DNA of 53,154 nt from Pirellulaceae bacterium (GTDB lineage Bacteria; Planctomycetota; Planctomycetia; Pirellulales; Pirellulaceae), in NCBI GenBank assembly GCA_022446825.1, contig JAKVBY010000028.1:114180-167333 (forward strand), given 5' to 3'. A program made the translations under genes and the position numbers. This document shows, piece by piece, positions 1 to 8,177 of the stretch. The notes beneath the pieces were generated by a model that did not search any database, was not told where the DNA came from, and worked only from the letters and a program-made list of their open reading frames with translations. Each line of letters begins with the position of its first letter. Position 1 is the stretch's first letter.

Positions 1-1047
1 ATGATCGCCGCAGCCGCGACCGCAGTCGGTATCAACATGACCTTCCTGCTGCCCTATTCCATGTTAGTCCGAGGTTGGGACAAACCTTTTCGCGGGCTGG
101 CACGCTTTGACCTGTCGACCGGTATGGCGATTCCCTATGTCTTGGTAACGAGTTGTGTCGTGATTGCTGCCAGCGCGATGTTCCATGGAGAAATGGACGA
201 ACAACTTGCTAGTAGCGACATCCGTGTGATGAAAACTAGCCCGTTGTACAAAGGTGTGAGTGTTAACCTGACAGATCGCTTGGCAGCGACTGCTGCCAAA
301 CTAACGGGCAAGTCCGAAGCGGACCTGGATGCCTTTCCCGCAGAAGAGAAACAGGTTGCCACATTACTCTTCACGTTGTTGTCCAAAACATCCTTTCCGG
401 ATGCCACGGTGGAAGAAAAGGAAACCATCATGGCGGCTTTGCCGACGCCGGAAAAACGCGTGGCCGCCTCGCTCGTAAAACGGAACGCATTTCAACTATC
501 CAAATCTCTCTCGCCTCTATTGGGTGATACTACCGCTAACACCGTCTTCGGCATCGGTGTGTTAGGAATGGGTTTTTCCTCCATCATTATCCTGATGCTG
601 ATTAACGGTTATGCCTTTTGCGAAATGCTAGGCAAACCCCAAGGTGGGGCTCCCCATGTTCTGGGCTGCCTGATTGCGGGTGCCGTCGGTGCCTCTTGGT
701 GGGTCCTGTGGGACGGCGATGCCAAAATGTGGCTGGCCATTCTTGTCAGCGCTTTCGGCATGATGTTATTACCAATTGCCTACACAACCTTCATGTTGAT
801 GATGAATAGTCGGAAGATTTTGGGTAGCGAAAAACCCCGCGGGGGTGCTTTGCTGACCTGGAACCTGTTGATGGGGATTTCCGTGATCGGGGCCATCGCC
901 GCCGCAGGAACGGCAATCTACGACAAGGCTAACCACCCAATCGTGGGCAGCATTGTGATCGGTGTAGTTATCGTGTACGGTGCCTTGGTAATTATCGGTT
1001 TCTTCATGCGAAACCCAACACACGGCAATACTGACCAATCTGCCTGA
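1..1047 (+). CDS. NRAMP-family divalent metal ion transporter, C-terminal part
   Basis: Integral membrane protein resembling the carboxy-terminal part of NRAMP (MntH-like) proton-coupled Mn2+/Fe2+ importers. The visible 348 residues contain several hydrophobic helices. The opening GINMTFLLPYSMLVRGW-like segment, the later GMGFSSIIILMLINGYAF segment and the P-x-AYTTFMLMMN segment resemble NRAMP transmembrane regions. Residues 60-165 form a long polar stretch rich in Lys, Glu and Thr between two helices, an unusually large loop for the family. The frame is open at base 1, so the ATG there is probably an internal Met and the metal-binding DPGN motif of helix 1 would lie upstream. The SDR gene follows after 34 bases. 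Family assignment is by motif memory; metal specificity is not readable. Confidence 0.7.
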   Translation: MIAAAATAVGINMTFLLPYSMLVRGWDKPFRGLARFDLSTGMAIPYVLVTSCVVIAASAMFHGEMDEQLASSDIRVMKTSPLYKGVSVNLTDRLAATAAKLTGKSEADLDAFPAEEKQVATLLFTLLSKTSFPDATVEEKETIMAALPTPEKRVAASLVKRNAFQLSKSLSPLLGDTTANTVFGIGVLGMGFSSIIILMLINGYAFCEMLGKPQGGAPHVLGCLIAGAVGASWWVLWDGDAKMWLAILVSAFGMMLLPIAYTTFMLMMNSRKILGSEKPRGGALLTWNLLMGISVIGAIAAAGTAIYDKANHPIVGSIVIGVVIVYGALVIIGFFMRNPTHGNTDQSA

Positions 1048-1081
1048 CGAACCTCTACGTAGAACCACAATAGGAACCACG

Positions 1082-1840
1082 TTGTCAAACGACTTTCACG
1101 ATAAACACGTGTTGATTACCGGAGGCACGCGCGGGATTGGACTGGCGCTCGCCCTGCGTTTGGCTGCGGAAGGTGCGAAACTTTCGCTCAATTATTTTTC
1201 GCGCGGGGAAGATGCAGTCAAAGCAGTCACCGCAGTTCAGGCTGCTGGCGGCACGGCAACGGCCATTCCAGGAGACGTCGCCTCTCCCGAAGAGGCTGAG
1301 AAAATTGTCGGCCGGGCACGGGAGGCCTGGGGACCGATTGACATGTTGGCTCATTCCGCCGGTACGAGCTTTCCCATGCCAGCATCTGAGGTGACCTGGA
1401 AAGTGTGGAAACGCACACTGGATGTCAATCTTGATGGCACCTTCAACATGATTTACGCCGTCAAAGACGAAATGATTGAACGCCGCTTTGGTCGCATCAT
1501 CACGGTTTCGTCCATCGCCGGTCTCCGCGAACGCGCACACCAGCTACCTTATTCCGTCTCCAAAGCAGGCGTGATCGCTTTGACACGCTGCACCGCAGAA
1601 GCCTGGGGCCCATTCAATGTGCGGGTAAATTGTGTCTGTCCCGGACTTACCGAAACCGAATTAGCCCATACCCTGAGCCCCGAAGATCACCAGCGGATCG
1701 TTGCCGCAACTCCACTCGGTCGGATTGGTGAACCCGAAGAAATTGCGGCCTTAGGGCGGTTTTTATTGAGTGAAGAATCAAGCTACACAACAGGACAAAC
1801 AATGATTGCCAGTGGCGGGCGTGTGATGTTGCCGGGTTAA
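1082..1840 (+). CDS. SDR-family NAD(P)-dependent oxidoreductase (FabG-like)
   Basis: A 252-residue cytosolic classical short-chain dehydrogenase/reductase. The Rossmann nucleotide-binding motif TGGTRGIG is at residues 13-20, the NxG-type Asn near 116, and the catalytic Ser-Tyr-Lys set is Ser144, Tyr157 and Lys161 (YSVSK). The length is normal for the family. The start is TTG, supported by AGGA about 7 bases upstream; no ATG fits the conserved amino terminus. The gene lies 34 bases after the metal transporter and 35 before asnS, so the three may be co-transcribed. FabG-type 3-oxoacyl reductases are the nearest well-known relatives, but isolated SDRs have very varied substrates and no fatty-acid genes lie nearby. 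The substrate is therefore unassigned. Confidence 0.88.
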   Translation: MSNDFHDKHVLITGGTRGIGLALALRLAAEGAKLSLNYFSRGEDAVKAVTAVQAAGGTATAIPGDVASPEEAEKIVGRAREAWGPIDMLAHSAGTSFPMPASEVTWKVWKRTLDVNLDGTFNMIYAVKDEMIERRFGRIITVSSIAGLRERAHQLPYSVSKAGVIALTRCTAEAWGPFNVRVNCVCPGLTETELAHTLSPEDHQRIVAATPLGRIGEPEEIAALGRFLLSEESSYTTGQTMIASGGRVMLPG

Positions 1841-1875
1841 CGCACCCGCCTGCAAACGAGCAAGGATGATCTACC

Positions 1876-3267
1876 ATGCAAAAGCTCCGTGTTTGCGACG
1901 CACGTAAGCAAGAAACGGTCGGGCAACAGGCTTGTCTTCAAGGCTGGATACGCACTCGACGAGACTCCAAAGGCGGCTTCAGTTTTCTCGAAGTAAACGA
2001 CGGTAGCTGCTTGGCAAATATTCAAATAATTGCTGACAATTCTCTTAGCAACTACGAGACCGAGATTAAAAAACTGAGCGCAGGCTGTAGCGTAAGCCTA
2101 GAAGGCGAAATTAAAGAATCGGGTGGCAAGGGTCAAACGACTGAAGTCCTTGCGACGAGCATTACAGTGCACGGCTGGGCGGATCCGGAAGAGTTCCCAC
2201 TACAAAAAAAACGCCATTCATTCGAAAAATTACGTGAGTGGGCTCACTTACGTCCTCGCACCAATGCCTTTGGTGCGGTCGCACGTGTGCGTAACAGTAT
2301 CTGTCGATCCATTCACGATTTTTTCCAAGAGGAAAGTTTCCTCTACGTGCATACACCAATCATCACCGCCAGTGATTGTGAAGGGGCGGGGGAGATGTTT
2401 CGAGTGACCACCCTCGATCTCGAGACGATTGCTGAAAAAGCATGTCAGCTTGATTACTCATTCGACTTTTTCGACCGCCCGAGTTTCTTGACTGTCAGTG
2501 GGCAATTGGAAGCAGAGATCTATGCAACTGCGCTGGGAAAAGTCTACACCTTTGGCCCAACCTTTCGCGCCGAGAACTCCAACACATCGCGTCATTTAGC
2601 GGAGTTCTGGATGATCGAACCAGAAATGGCATTCTATGAACTTCCCGACAATATGGATGTTGCGGAGCGTTTCCTCAAACGCATTGTGACAGACGCTCTC
2701 GACCGTTGTAGCGAAGATATGGAATTCTTTAATTTACGTGTGGACGACACGATCCTGGCAACCTTGCAATCGGTCCTCGACAACGAGTTTGTTCGCTTGC
2801 CCTATACCGAAGCCGTCGAGATCCTGGAAAAGAGTGGCGTTGCGTTCGATTTCCCCGTGCGTTGGGGTATCGATTTACAGTCCGAGCATGAACGTTTTCT
2901 CACCGAACAACACTTTCATGCACCGGTGATTGTCTATGACTTTCCACGTTCGATTAAACCGTTCTACATGTATGTCAATGACGACGGCAAAACGGTTCGC
3001 GCAATGGATGTACTCGCTCCCAACGTGGGAGAGATCATTGGAGGGAGCCAGCGCGAAGATCGCTTGGATGTCCTCACCAGTCGTATGGCAGAGCAGGATC
3101 TCAACGCCGAAGAGTATTGGTGGTATATCGATTTGCGTCGCTTTGGGACAGTACCCCATTCTGGTTTCGGCCTCGGATTAGAACGCCTCGTACAATTCGT
3201 TACCGGCATGAAAAATATCCGCGATGTGATTCCCTTCCCACGCACTCCAGGAAGTGCAGATTTTTAG
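1876..3267 (+). CDS. asnS: asparaginyl-tRNA synthetase
   Basis: Class IIb aminoacyl-tRNA synthetase charging tRNA-Asn with asparagine in the cytosol. At 463 residues it matches the usual size (E. coli about 466). The amino-terminal OB-fold anticodon-binding domain covers about residues 15-105. The catalytic core follows, with motif 2 ([20 protein letters not shown]) and motif 3 ([15 protein letters not shown]). The carboxy terminus, [12 protein letters not shown], is the asparagine-specific ending and separates it from AspRS. The ATG is preceded by AAGGA at a spacing of about 9. Presence of AsnRS suggests direct charging of tRNA-Asn rather than obligatory transamidation. Probably transcribed with the upstream SDR gene (35-base gap). 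Confidence 0.96.
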   Translation: MQKLRVCDARKQETVGQQACLQGWIRTRRDSKGGFSFLEVNDGSCLANIQIIADNSLSNYETEIKKLSAGCSVSLEGEIKESGGKGQTTEVLATSITVHGWADPEEFPLQKKRHSFEKLREWAHLRPRTNAFGAVARVRNSICRSIHDFFQEESFLYVHTPIITASDCEGAGEMFRVTTLDLETIAEKACQLDYSFDFFDRPSFLTVSGQLEAEIYATALGKVYTFGPTFRAENSNTSRHLAEFWMIEPEMAFYELPDNMDVAERFLKRIVTDALDRCSEDMEFFNLRVDDTILATLQSVLDNEFVRLPYTEAVEILEKSGVAFDFPVRWGIDLQSEHERFLTEQHFHAPVIVYDFPRSIKPFYMYVNDDGKTVRAMDVLAPNVGEIIGGSQREDRLDVLTSRMAEQDLNAEEYWWYIDLRRFGTVPHSGFGLGLERLVQFVTGMKNIRDVIPFPRTPGSADF

Positions 3268-3524
3268 TACCCTATTTTCGTCCTGTCTCACAGCAGGCTT
3301 CAAGAAGAAAAAAATCGTCTGGTTTTCGTTGGCCAGCACCTAAGCCGCTTCAGCTGGATGATTAAAGGCCCTAGTCAATCGCATCATCGTGGACGTCCTA
3401 GCCGACAAAGGCCCATCGGCCAACCGCATCGCCGCTCATGCCTTCAGAAAAGAATCCTCTACTTTGCTACATCGACAAGGCCCCCAAGCCAAAGCTGGCC
3501 CGTCACCAACGCCATGAAGACCAT

Positions 3525-4148
3525 CTAAAAGATGCCAGCACCAAAACCATTGCTATCGCGATCATCTTCGGCAACGCGCGGATGACGCACCGTGGCGGCA
3601 CGCTTTTGCCCCGCAGCTGTATGGGGTGCGCGCGGTTCGGACGCAGCGGGCTGGATCTGCTTGGTGGGTGCCTCCGGACTTTGCGCCGTCGGGAGTGAAT
3701 CCTCACTTCGGACTTGTTGGTCGTTGCCTACTTCAGCATACACATCATCGTAACACGAAACATAATCGGGCTCTTCGGCGCGATCTACTTCAAGTTCAAA
3801 TTCTTCAATCACACGGCGCTGGATCATCTCTCGACAACGTGAATTAATTGGATGCGCAATATCCGCATAGAGCTTTGCTCGGCCATCTGAAAATCGTACT
3901 CCGCGATCTTCTTTTAAACGCACACCGCAATGATTGCAGTAACTTGCGCGCAAATGATTCTTGCACCCACACTGAGAACAATGGGTGGCAAGCTTTCGGC
4001 TCGGCATCGCGACAAAGGGACCATTTGAACTGTCGATAATTTTCAGGTCTCGGACAACAAAACTGTCATCAAAGGTAACGGAACAAAATGCCTGTAAGCG
4101 GTCGTCGGAATCTTCCATCAATTTGATACGTACCTCGGTGATTTCCAT
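3525..4148 (-). CDS. spoVG: SpoVG-family nucleic-acid-binding protein with inserted zinc ribbon
   Basis: SpoVG proteins are small site-specific DNA/RNA-binding regulators of about 85-100 residues. This 207-residue protein has the family's first half (MEITEVRIKL onwards, FVVRDLKIIDSSNGPFVAMP, residues 1-50) and second half (ADIAHPINSRCREMIQ, about 95-110). Between them is an insert with CxxC pairs at Cys57/60 and Cys71/74, a probable zinc ribbon. Residues 125-207 are a low-complexity Ser/Pro/Ala/Gln tail. ATG at 4148 is chosen because AAGGAG sits just upstream; an in-frame extension to 4283 would run into ispE and lacks support. It lies 11 bases downstream of ispE on the same strand, matching the conserved ispE-spoVG neighbourhood of other bacteria. 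The zinc ribbon is inferred from cysteine spacing. Confidence 0.87.
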   Translation of the reverse strand: MEITEVRIKLMEDSDDRLQAFCSVTFDDSFVVRDLKIIDSSNGPFVAMPSRKLATHCSQCGCKNHLRASYCNHCGVRLKEDRGVRFSDGRAKLYADIAHPINSRCREMIQRRVIEEFELEVDRAEEPDYVSCYDDVYAEVGNDQQVRSEDSLPTAQSPEAPTKQIQPAASEPRAPHTAAGQKRAATVRHPRVAEDDRDSNGFGAGIF

Positions 4149-4159
4149 GACAAATCTCC

Positions 4160-5137
4160 TTAAGGTGGGCTCGCCGACAGAGGGAAAGCGTGTAGAGTCA
4201 ATGTCGAAGCACAAAACACGCGGCCAAGATGTTCCGAACGCACCGCAGCTGCGGTGCGACGGGCATGATAGGCGTTGTGGCAAATACCGAAGTAACTGGT
4301 GCCGCTTCCAGTCATCTGATGACCAACAAAGTCGAAGCGATCAAACACATTTTTCATGCGGTCGATCCACGGTGTCAGCGTTTGAGCCGATCGTTCTAAG
4401 CGATTAAAGAGATGAAGCCCGACGCCTCCGAGATCCCCAATTCGCCCGCACTGCAACAAAGCCGTAGGCGACCGAGCAGTTTTTGCAGGTTGGCATTGTT
4501 GGTATACCTCGGCGGTGGATAAACCAAACGGAGGTTTCACAATCACCAAGTGAAGCTGTGTAAAGCGATCGACTGCCTCAAGACGCTCTCCACGTCCTCG
4601 ACAAATGGCAGTTGGCGAGCCCAAAAAATAAGCGATGTCACTTCCCAGTTCAGTCGCCACTTCCTGGAGTTGGTTCCGCGTCCAGTGAAGTTGCCACAAG
4701 TCGTTGGCAGCAATCAAAGCCGCAGCCGCATCACTCGAACCTCCACCCAAACCGGCAGCAGAAGGAATTCTCTTGACGAGTTGCACCGTCACACCGCGAT
4801 CAACGCCGGCCCGGCGACGAAGTGTCTCGAGCGCTCGAACAACCAAGTTGTCAGAACCCTGGGGAAGATCTCCACAACCGGAATCCAACGACTCCCTTAA
4901 TCGAGAGCTTGATCGAGAGTTTTCCTGAGCCTGCCAACCAGCAGCCCACGCGCATCCCAGTCGCACCTCGTTCTCTGAATTCTCTGAAAATATCAGCGTA
5001 TCGTATATCGAAATGGCTGCCATGAGGGTTTCAATCTCATGAAACCCGTCATTCCGCCGAGAGAGAACCTCCAAAAACAAATTGACTTTGGCAGGCGTTT
5101 CTACTCGAACCTCATCGTTAACACGAGAGACAAACAT
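4160..5137 (-). CDS. ispE: 4-diphosphocytidyl-2-C-methyl-D-erythritol kinase
   Basis: GHMP-family kinase that phosphorylates CDP-methylerythritol in the cytosolic MEP isoprenoid pathway. The substrate-binding PAKVNLFLEVL is at residues 15-25 (catalytic Lys17). The ATP loop GLGGGSSDAAA is near 129-139, the catalytic Asp is about 167 (ELGSDIAYF), and the GHMP carboxy motif MTGSGTSYFG is present. Residues 60-95 are a Ser/Arg-rich insertion relative to E. coli IspE. ATG 5137 gives 325 residues and a normal amino terminus. A GTG at 5191 would add 18 residues, and neither start has a good ribosome-binding site. spoVG follows after 11 bases, so the two form an operon. A 12-bp palindrome lies upstream at 5202-5213. 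Confidence 0.93.
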   Translation of the reverse strand: MFVSRVNDEVRVETPAKVNLFLEVLSRRNDGFHEIETLMAAISIYDTLIFSENSENEVRLGCAWAAGWQAQENSRSSSRLRESLDSGCGDLPQGSDNLVVRALETLRRRAGVDRGVTVQLVKRIPSAAGLGGGSSDAAAALIAANDLWQLHWTRNQLQEVATELGSDIAYFLGSPTAICRGRGERLEAVDRFTQLHLVIVKPPFGLSTAEVYQQCQPAKTARSPTALLQCGRIGDLGGVGLHLFNRLERSAQTLTPWIDRMKNVFDRFDFVGHQMTGSGTSYFGICHNAYHARRTAAAVRSEHLGRVFCASTLTLHAFPLSASPP

Positions 5138-5495
5138 AGGGGACCGCCGCCAGGGAAACTGCAGCTTGCACTTTCTCAAAAGAGAGACCACTTAAATTCT
5201 ACCGACGCGTCGGAAGTGGTCAACATGAATGCGTTTAACTTCAACACGGGCTAGCTTTACTCAACTCGCTTGTGCTGAAAACGCCTTGAGAGCGGGATTG
5301 AATTTGGTGAAATATGTTTCCTGACGGTGTTCTGACTCTTCATTCTTTCCCGCAACCGAAATGCTGAACATGCAGCCAAAGATCCGCTGAAACCGTCATA
5401 AACGTGAGAAGATACGTCAAATAGTAAGCTACCGTACAGAGTTCTCTCGACTGAGTTAATCCTCTTCAGGAGGAACTGCCGAGGTGAGATAAGAG
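5138..5495. other. intergenic region between divergent ispE and the DUF368 gene
   Basis: About 358 bases with no convincing coding frame, expected to hold the divergent promoters of ispE-spoVG (minus) and the DUF368 gene (plus). It contains the perfect palindrome at 5202-5213. Just before the plus-strand gene, AGGAGGAAC at about 5468-5476 is Shine-Dalgarno-like but sits about 20 bases from the ATG at 5496. No clear -10/-35 pair was found. Confidence 0.5.
5202..5213. promoter_or_regulatory. 12-bp perfect palindrome upstream of ispE
   Basis: CCGACGCGTCGG reads the same on both strands. It lies 65 bases before the chosen ispE start and 11 bases before the alternative GTG start. It could be a dimeric repressor operator or a short leader hairpin. 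Palindrome and position are seen; function is inference, and a chance CG-rich palindrome is possible. Confidence 0.3.
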
Positions 5496-6500
5496 ATGTC
5501 GACAACCAACAAAACAATCGAATCCGCAAAACTGTCGCAGAGTGATCTGTCGATTGTTTTGCGCGGTTGCTGCATGGGCGCCGCTGACGTGGTTCCAGGG
5601 GTATCCGGCGGAACGATTGCGCTGATCATGGGTATTTACACACGGCTTGTTACGGCAATCAGTCATTTTGATTTAATGCTGTTGAAACAGCTGTGGCAAC
5701 GGCAATGGCGCCAAGCAGCGACCTATGTCGATCTACGTTTCCTCATGGCCTTGGGGTGTGGTATTGCACTCGGCATTCTCTCCATGTCGATCTTGGTCAA
5801 TCAGTTATTGAGCAATCCCAACTCACGGGCACTTACTTTCGCCGCCTTCTTTGGCATGATCGTCGCATCTGCTTTTCTCGTCGGAAAAGGCGTGAAGGTT
5901 CGCTCCACCATGGCCACGGCAGGAGCTTGGACCCTCGGATTGATTGGAGCACTTTTCGCGTATTGGCTAACGACCTTACCCAATCATTCCGCCGAGCCAA
6001 GTTTGCCTTACTTATTCTTCTGTGGCGCCGTCGCAATTTGCGCAATGATTTTGCCAGGCATCAGTGGTGCCATGATTCTGTTGATTCTCGGGATCTATGT
6101 GCATTTGACAGACATCCCACGGCATCTGCTGAGCGGCAACTGGGGACCTCATTTGATACTCGACTTGGTGGTCTTTGGCATGGGATGCGGTTGCGGGCTT
6201 CTTTTATTCAGCAAAGCGCTCCGTTGGTTGTTACAAGAATGGCATGAGGCCACGCTGGCTTTACTCTGTGGCTGTATGTTTGGCGCATTACAAAAACTAT
6301 GGCCATTTCAACAAGAACTGCCTGGCCAAAACGGGCTCAAATTCAAGCACAAGGAATTTGAACACATCCTACCCGACCAATTTGACAGCCATGTGATGGC
6401 CGTAGTCGCAACTGCGATCCTTAGTACGCTGGCCGTTTTCGCGATTCATTTCTGGAGTCGCCGCCGCAGACCCACACAGACACACAAAACAATGGCCTAA
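5496..6500 (+). CDS. DUF368 membrane protein (PopT-type polyprenyl-phosphate translocase family)
   Basis: A 334-residue polytopic inner-membrane protein. The family signature GAADVVPGVSGGTIALIMGIY occurs at about residues 28-48. A second related segment, CAMILPGISGAMILLILGIY, occurs mid-protein, giving the inverted-repeat pattern of the family. About eight to nine hydrophobic helices are visible. DUF368 members (PopT) have been identified as undecaprenyl-phosphate translocases that return the lipid carrier to the cytoplasmic face for cell-wall synthesis, so that role is likely here by family. The carboxy end (RRRRPTQTHK) is basic and cytoplasmic. It is a single gene, with 85 bases before the next start. 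Family assignment is firm; the substrate is inferred from characterised relatives. Confidence 0.88.
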   Translation: MSTTNKTIESAKLSQSDLSIVLRGCCMGAADVVPGVSGGTIALIMGIYTRLVTAISHFDLMLLKQLWQRQWRQAATYVDLRFLMALGCGIALGILSMSILVNQLLSNPNSRALTFAAFFGMIVASAFLVGKGVKVRSTMATAGAWTLGLIGALFAYWLTTLPNHSAEPSLPYLFFCGAVAICAMILPGISGAMILLILGIYVHLTDIPRHLLSGNWGPHLILDLVVFGMGCGCGLLLFSKALRWLLQEWHEATLALLCGCMFGALQKLWPFQQELPGQNGLKFKHKEFEHILPDQFDSHVMAVVATAILSTLAVFAIHFWSRRRRPTQTHKTMA

Positions 6501-6585
6501 GGGGTCTTTCCTTCCCCTGCCACGTTCCTCAAGATAGGCACTCGTCGGATCAGTCTGTTCGCAATTGCAGTTGAAGGAAGCGGTC

Positions 6586-8175
6586 ATGTTGATTGGCTAT
6601 GTAAGCGACGAGTACTACGTCGCGATGCCGAATGTCCAAATTGAGTTTCAAAATGAAACGACCTCCCTCGAAGTAAGATCACGCGCCTCGGGCGCAGTCC
6701 ATGCAAACATTGAACCGGGGACCTATCAAGTAACATTAGCCCAAAAGGGATTTGGCGCAAAACGGCTTGAGCTGACGATTGAGGAAAACTGGGCGCCCTA
6801 CCATTTTCGCTTAATGCGCGATGGCCTCTTAGGATATGCTTGGCCCAAATGTGTACGATCCGGTGAAAAGTCCGAGTTCCGTGTGCACTCCGACGAAGCT
6901 TACAAACTCTCCTTGTGGCGTTACGGTTTTGTGAAAGAGCTTGCCCAACCGATCGGGTGGTTCGACGAACACGGTCCGCGTGCAACAGTCCAAATAACAC
7001 CCGATGGGGACTATACCCAGACCGGTGTTCAGTGGAACCGCTTTGGCTATGCGAGCCCACATCATCGACAATTCATCACCGCCCCCACGCGCTCCGGACT
7101 TTACTACTTTCACGCCAAAAGTGAATCGGGAAAGTTCTTTTCGTTTCCCTGGGTTGTTGCTCCGGCCAAACCTACAGCACGAATTGCCGTACTGGCATCT
7201 GACATCACTTGGAATGCTTACAACAATTTTGGTGGCCGCAGCAACTACATTCATCCTGACACGTTGCCACCGACACCAACAGTAAATGCGCGACTCGAAC
7301 TGCGACGTTACACCGATCCCGATCATATCAATTACGATTGCCAGGACTACGACGCATTATCTTTTGATCGACCAGAACCAATCAATCAGATTCCGGAGAA
7401 TGAGGAGATTACCTCACCTATCGAAGGTCGGGCCGCCTGTCATTTAGCACCTGCCGAATGGCGACTCTTCGGTTGGCTTGAGCGGGAAGGCTTTGCCTAC
7501 GACCTCTATGCAGAAACCCAACTCCATTTTGGCACCTGCAATCTTGATGACTACAACGTATTAATTATCAGCACACATCCAGAATATTGGTCTAGTGAAA
7601 TGTACTACCGCGTGAAAAAATGGGTTTTTGAGCGTGGCGGACGCCTCATGTATCTCGGCGGCAATGGGCTCAATTGCGACGTCGATTTTCTGGATGAACA
7701 AACGTGCATTTATCGCAACGAAGATGATCGTCGTTTACGGGCATCGAACGGCACGCTGGAAAGTCGCTTCCACATGCGTCATGAATCCGAAGCAAACTTG
7801 CTCGGTGTTGTCTATGATCCACGCGGCATTATGACGGCCGCCCCCTATCAAGTGGTCGAAGCAGATCATTGGGTTTTTTCAGGAACCGGCCTGCACCGAG
7901 GAGACATCTTCGGCACGGCGTGTCAACATCAACGAATCCCCGGTGGAGCATCGGGCCACGAAACCGACAAAATCTCTGCCAGCTCACCACCCAATACACA
8001 ACTACTTGCCAAAGGGAACAACGCCCAGGACGGTGGCGCGGAGATGGTACTGCATGACACGCCCAAGGGCGGGTCTGTGTTCTCCGTCGGGTCCATCACT
8101 TGGCCAAGTTCGTTACTGGTCGATGATCACGTATCAACCATCACCGCCAATGTCATCCGTCGCTTTCAGGATTGA
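6586..8175 (+). CDS. N,N-dimethylformamidase large-subunit-like protein with TTR-like N-terminal domain
   Basis: A 529-residue protein without a signal peptide. Residues 1-70 look like a transthyretin/carboxypeptidase-regulatory beta-sandwich (GYVSDEYYVAMPNVQIEF, IEPGTYQVTL). The rest resembles the beta (large) subunit of N,N-dimethylformamidase: SDITWNAYNNFGGRSNY, then a Rossmann-like core with STHPEYWSSEMYYRVKKWV (about 329-347) and GGRLMYLGGNGL. In the characterised enzyme a mononuclear iron is held by Tyr/Tyr/Glu. Tyr334 of HPEYWS is a candidate ligand, but I cannot align it reliably. No small DmfA1-like subunit gene is adjacent. ATG 6586 is chosen because GGAAG sits about 6 bases upstream; a TTG at 6565 would include that site. 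Its TGA is two bases before the next ATG. The true substrate is unknown. Confidence 0.78.
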   Translation: MLIGYVSDEYYVAMPNVQIEFQNETTSLEVRSRASGAVHANIEPGTYQVTLAQKGFGAKRLELTIEENWAPYHFRLMRDGLLGYAWPKCVRSGEKSEFRVHSDEAYKLSLWRYGFVKELAQPIGWFDEHGPRATVQITPDGDYTQTGVQWNRFGYASPHHRQFITAPTRSGLYYFHAKSESGKFFSFPWVVAPAKPTARIAVLASDITWNAYNNFGGRSNYIHPDTLPPTPTVNARLELRRYTDPDHINYDCQDYDALSFDRPEPINQIPENEEITSPIEGRAACHLAPAEWRLFGWLEREGFAYDLYAETQLHFGTCNLDDYNVLIISTHPEYWSSEMYYRVKKWVFERGGRLMYLGGNGLNCDVDFLDEQTCIYRNEDDRRLRASNGTLESRFHMRHESEANLLGVVYDPRGIMTAAPYQVVEADHWVFSGTGLHRGDIFGTACQHQRIPGGASGHETDKISASSPPNTQLLAKGNNAQDGGAEMVLHDTPKGGSVFSVGSITWPSSLLVDDHVSTITANVIRRFQD

Positions 8176-8177
8176 AG

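Noticed and set aside
3268..3524. imperfect repeated AAAGGCCC...AATCGCATC segments as a repeat family
   Set aside because: Only two loosely similar copies within 70 bases, too diverged to call.
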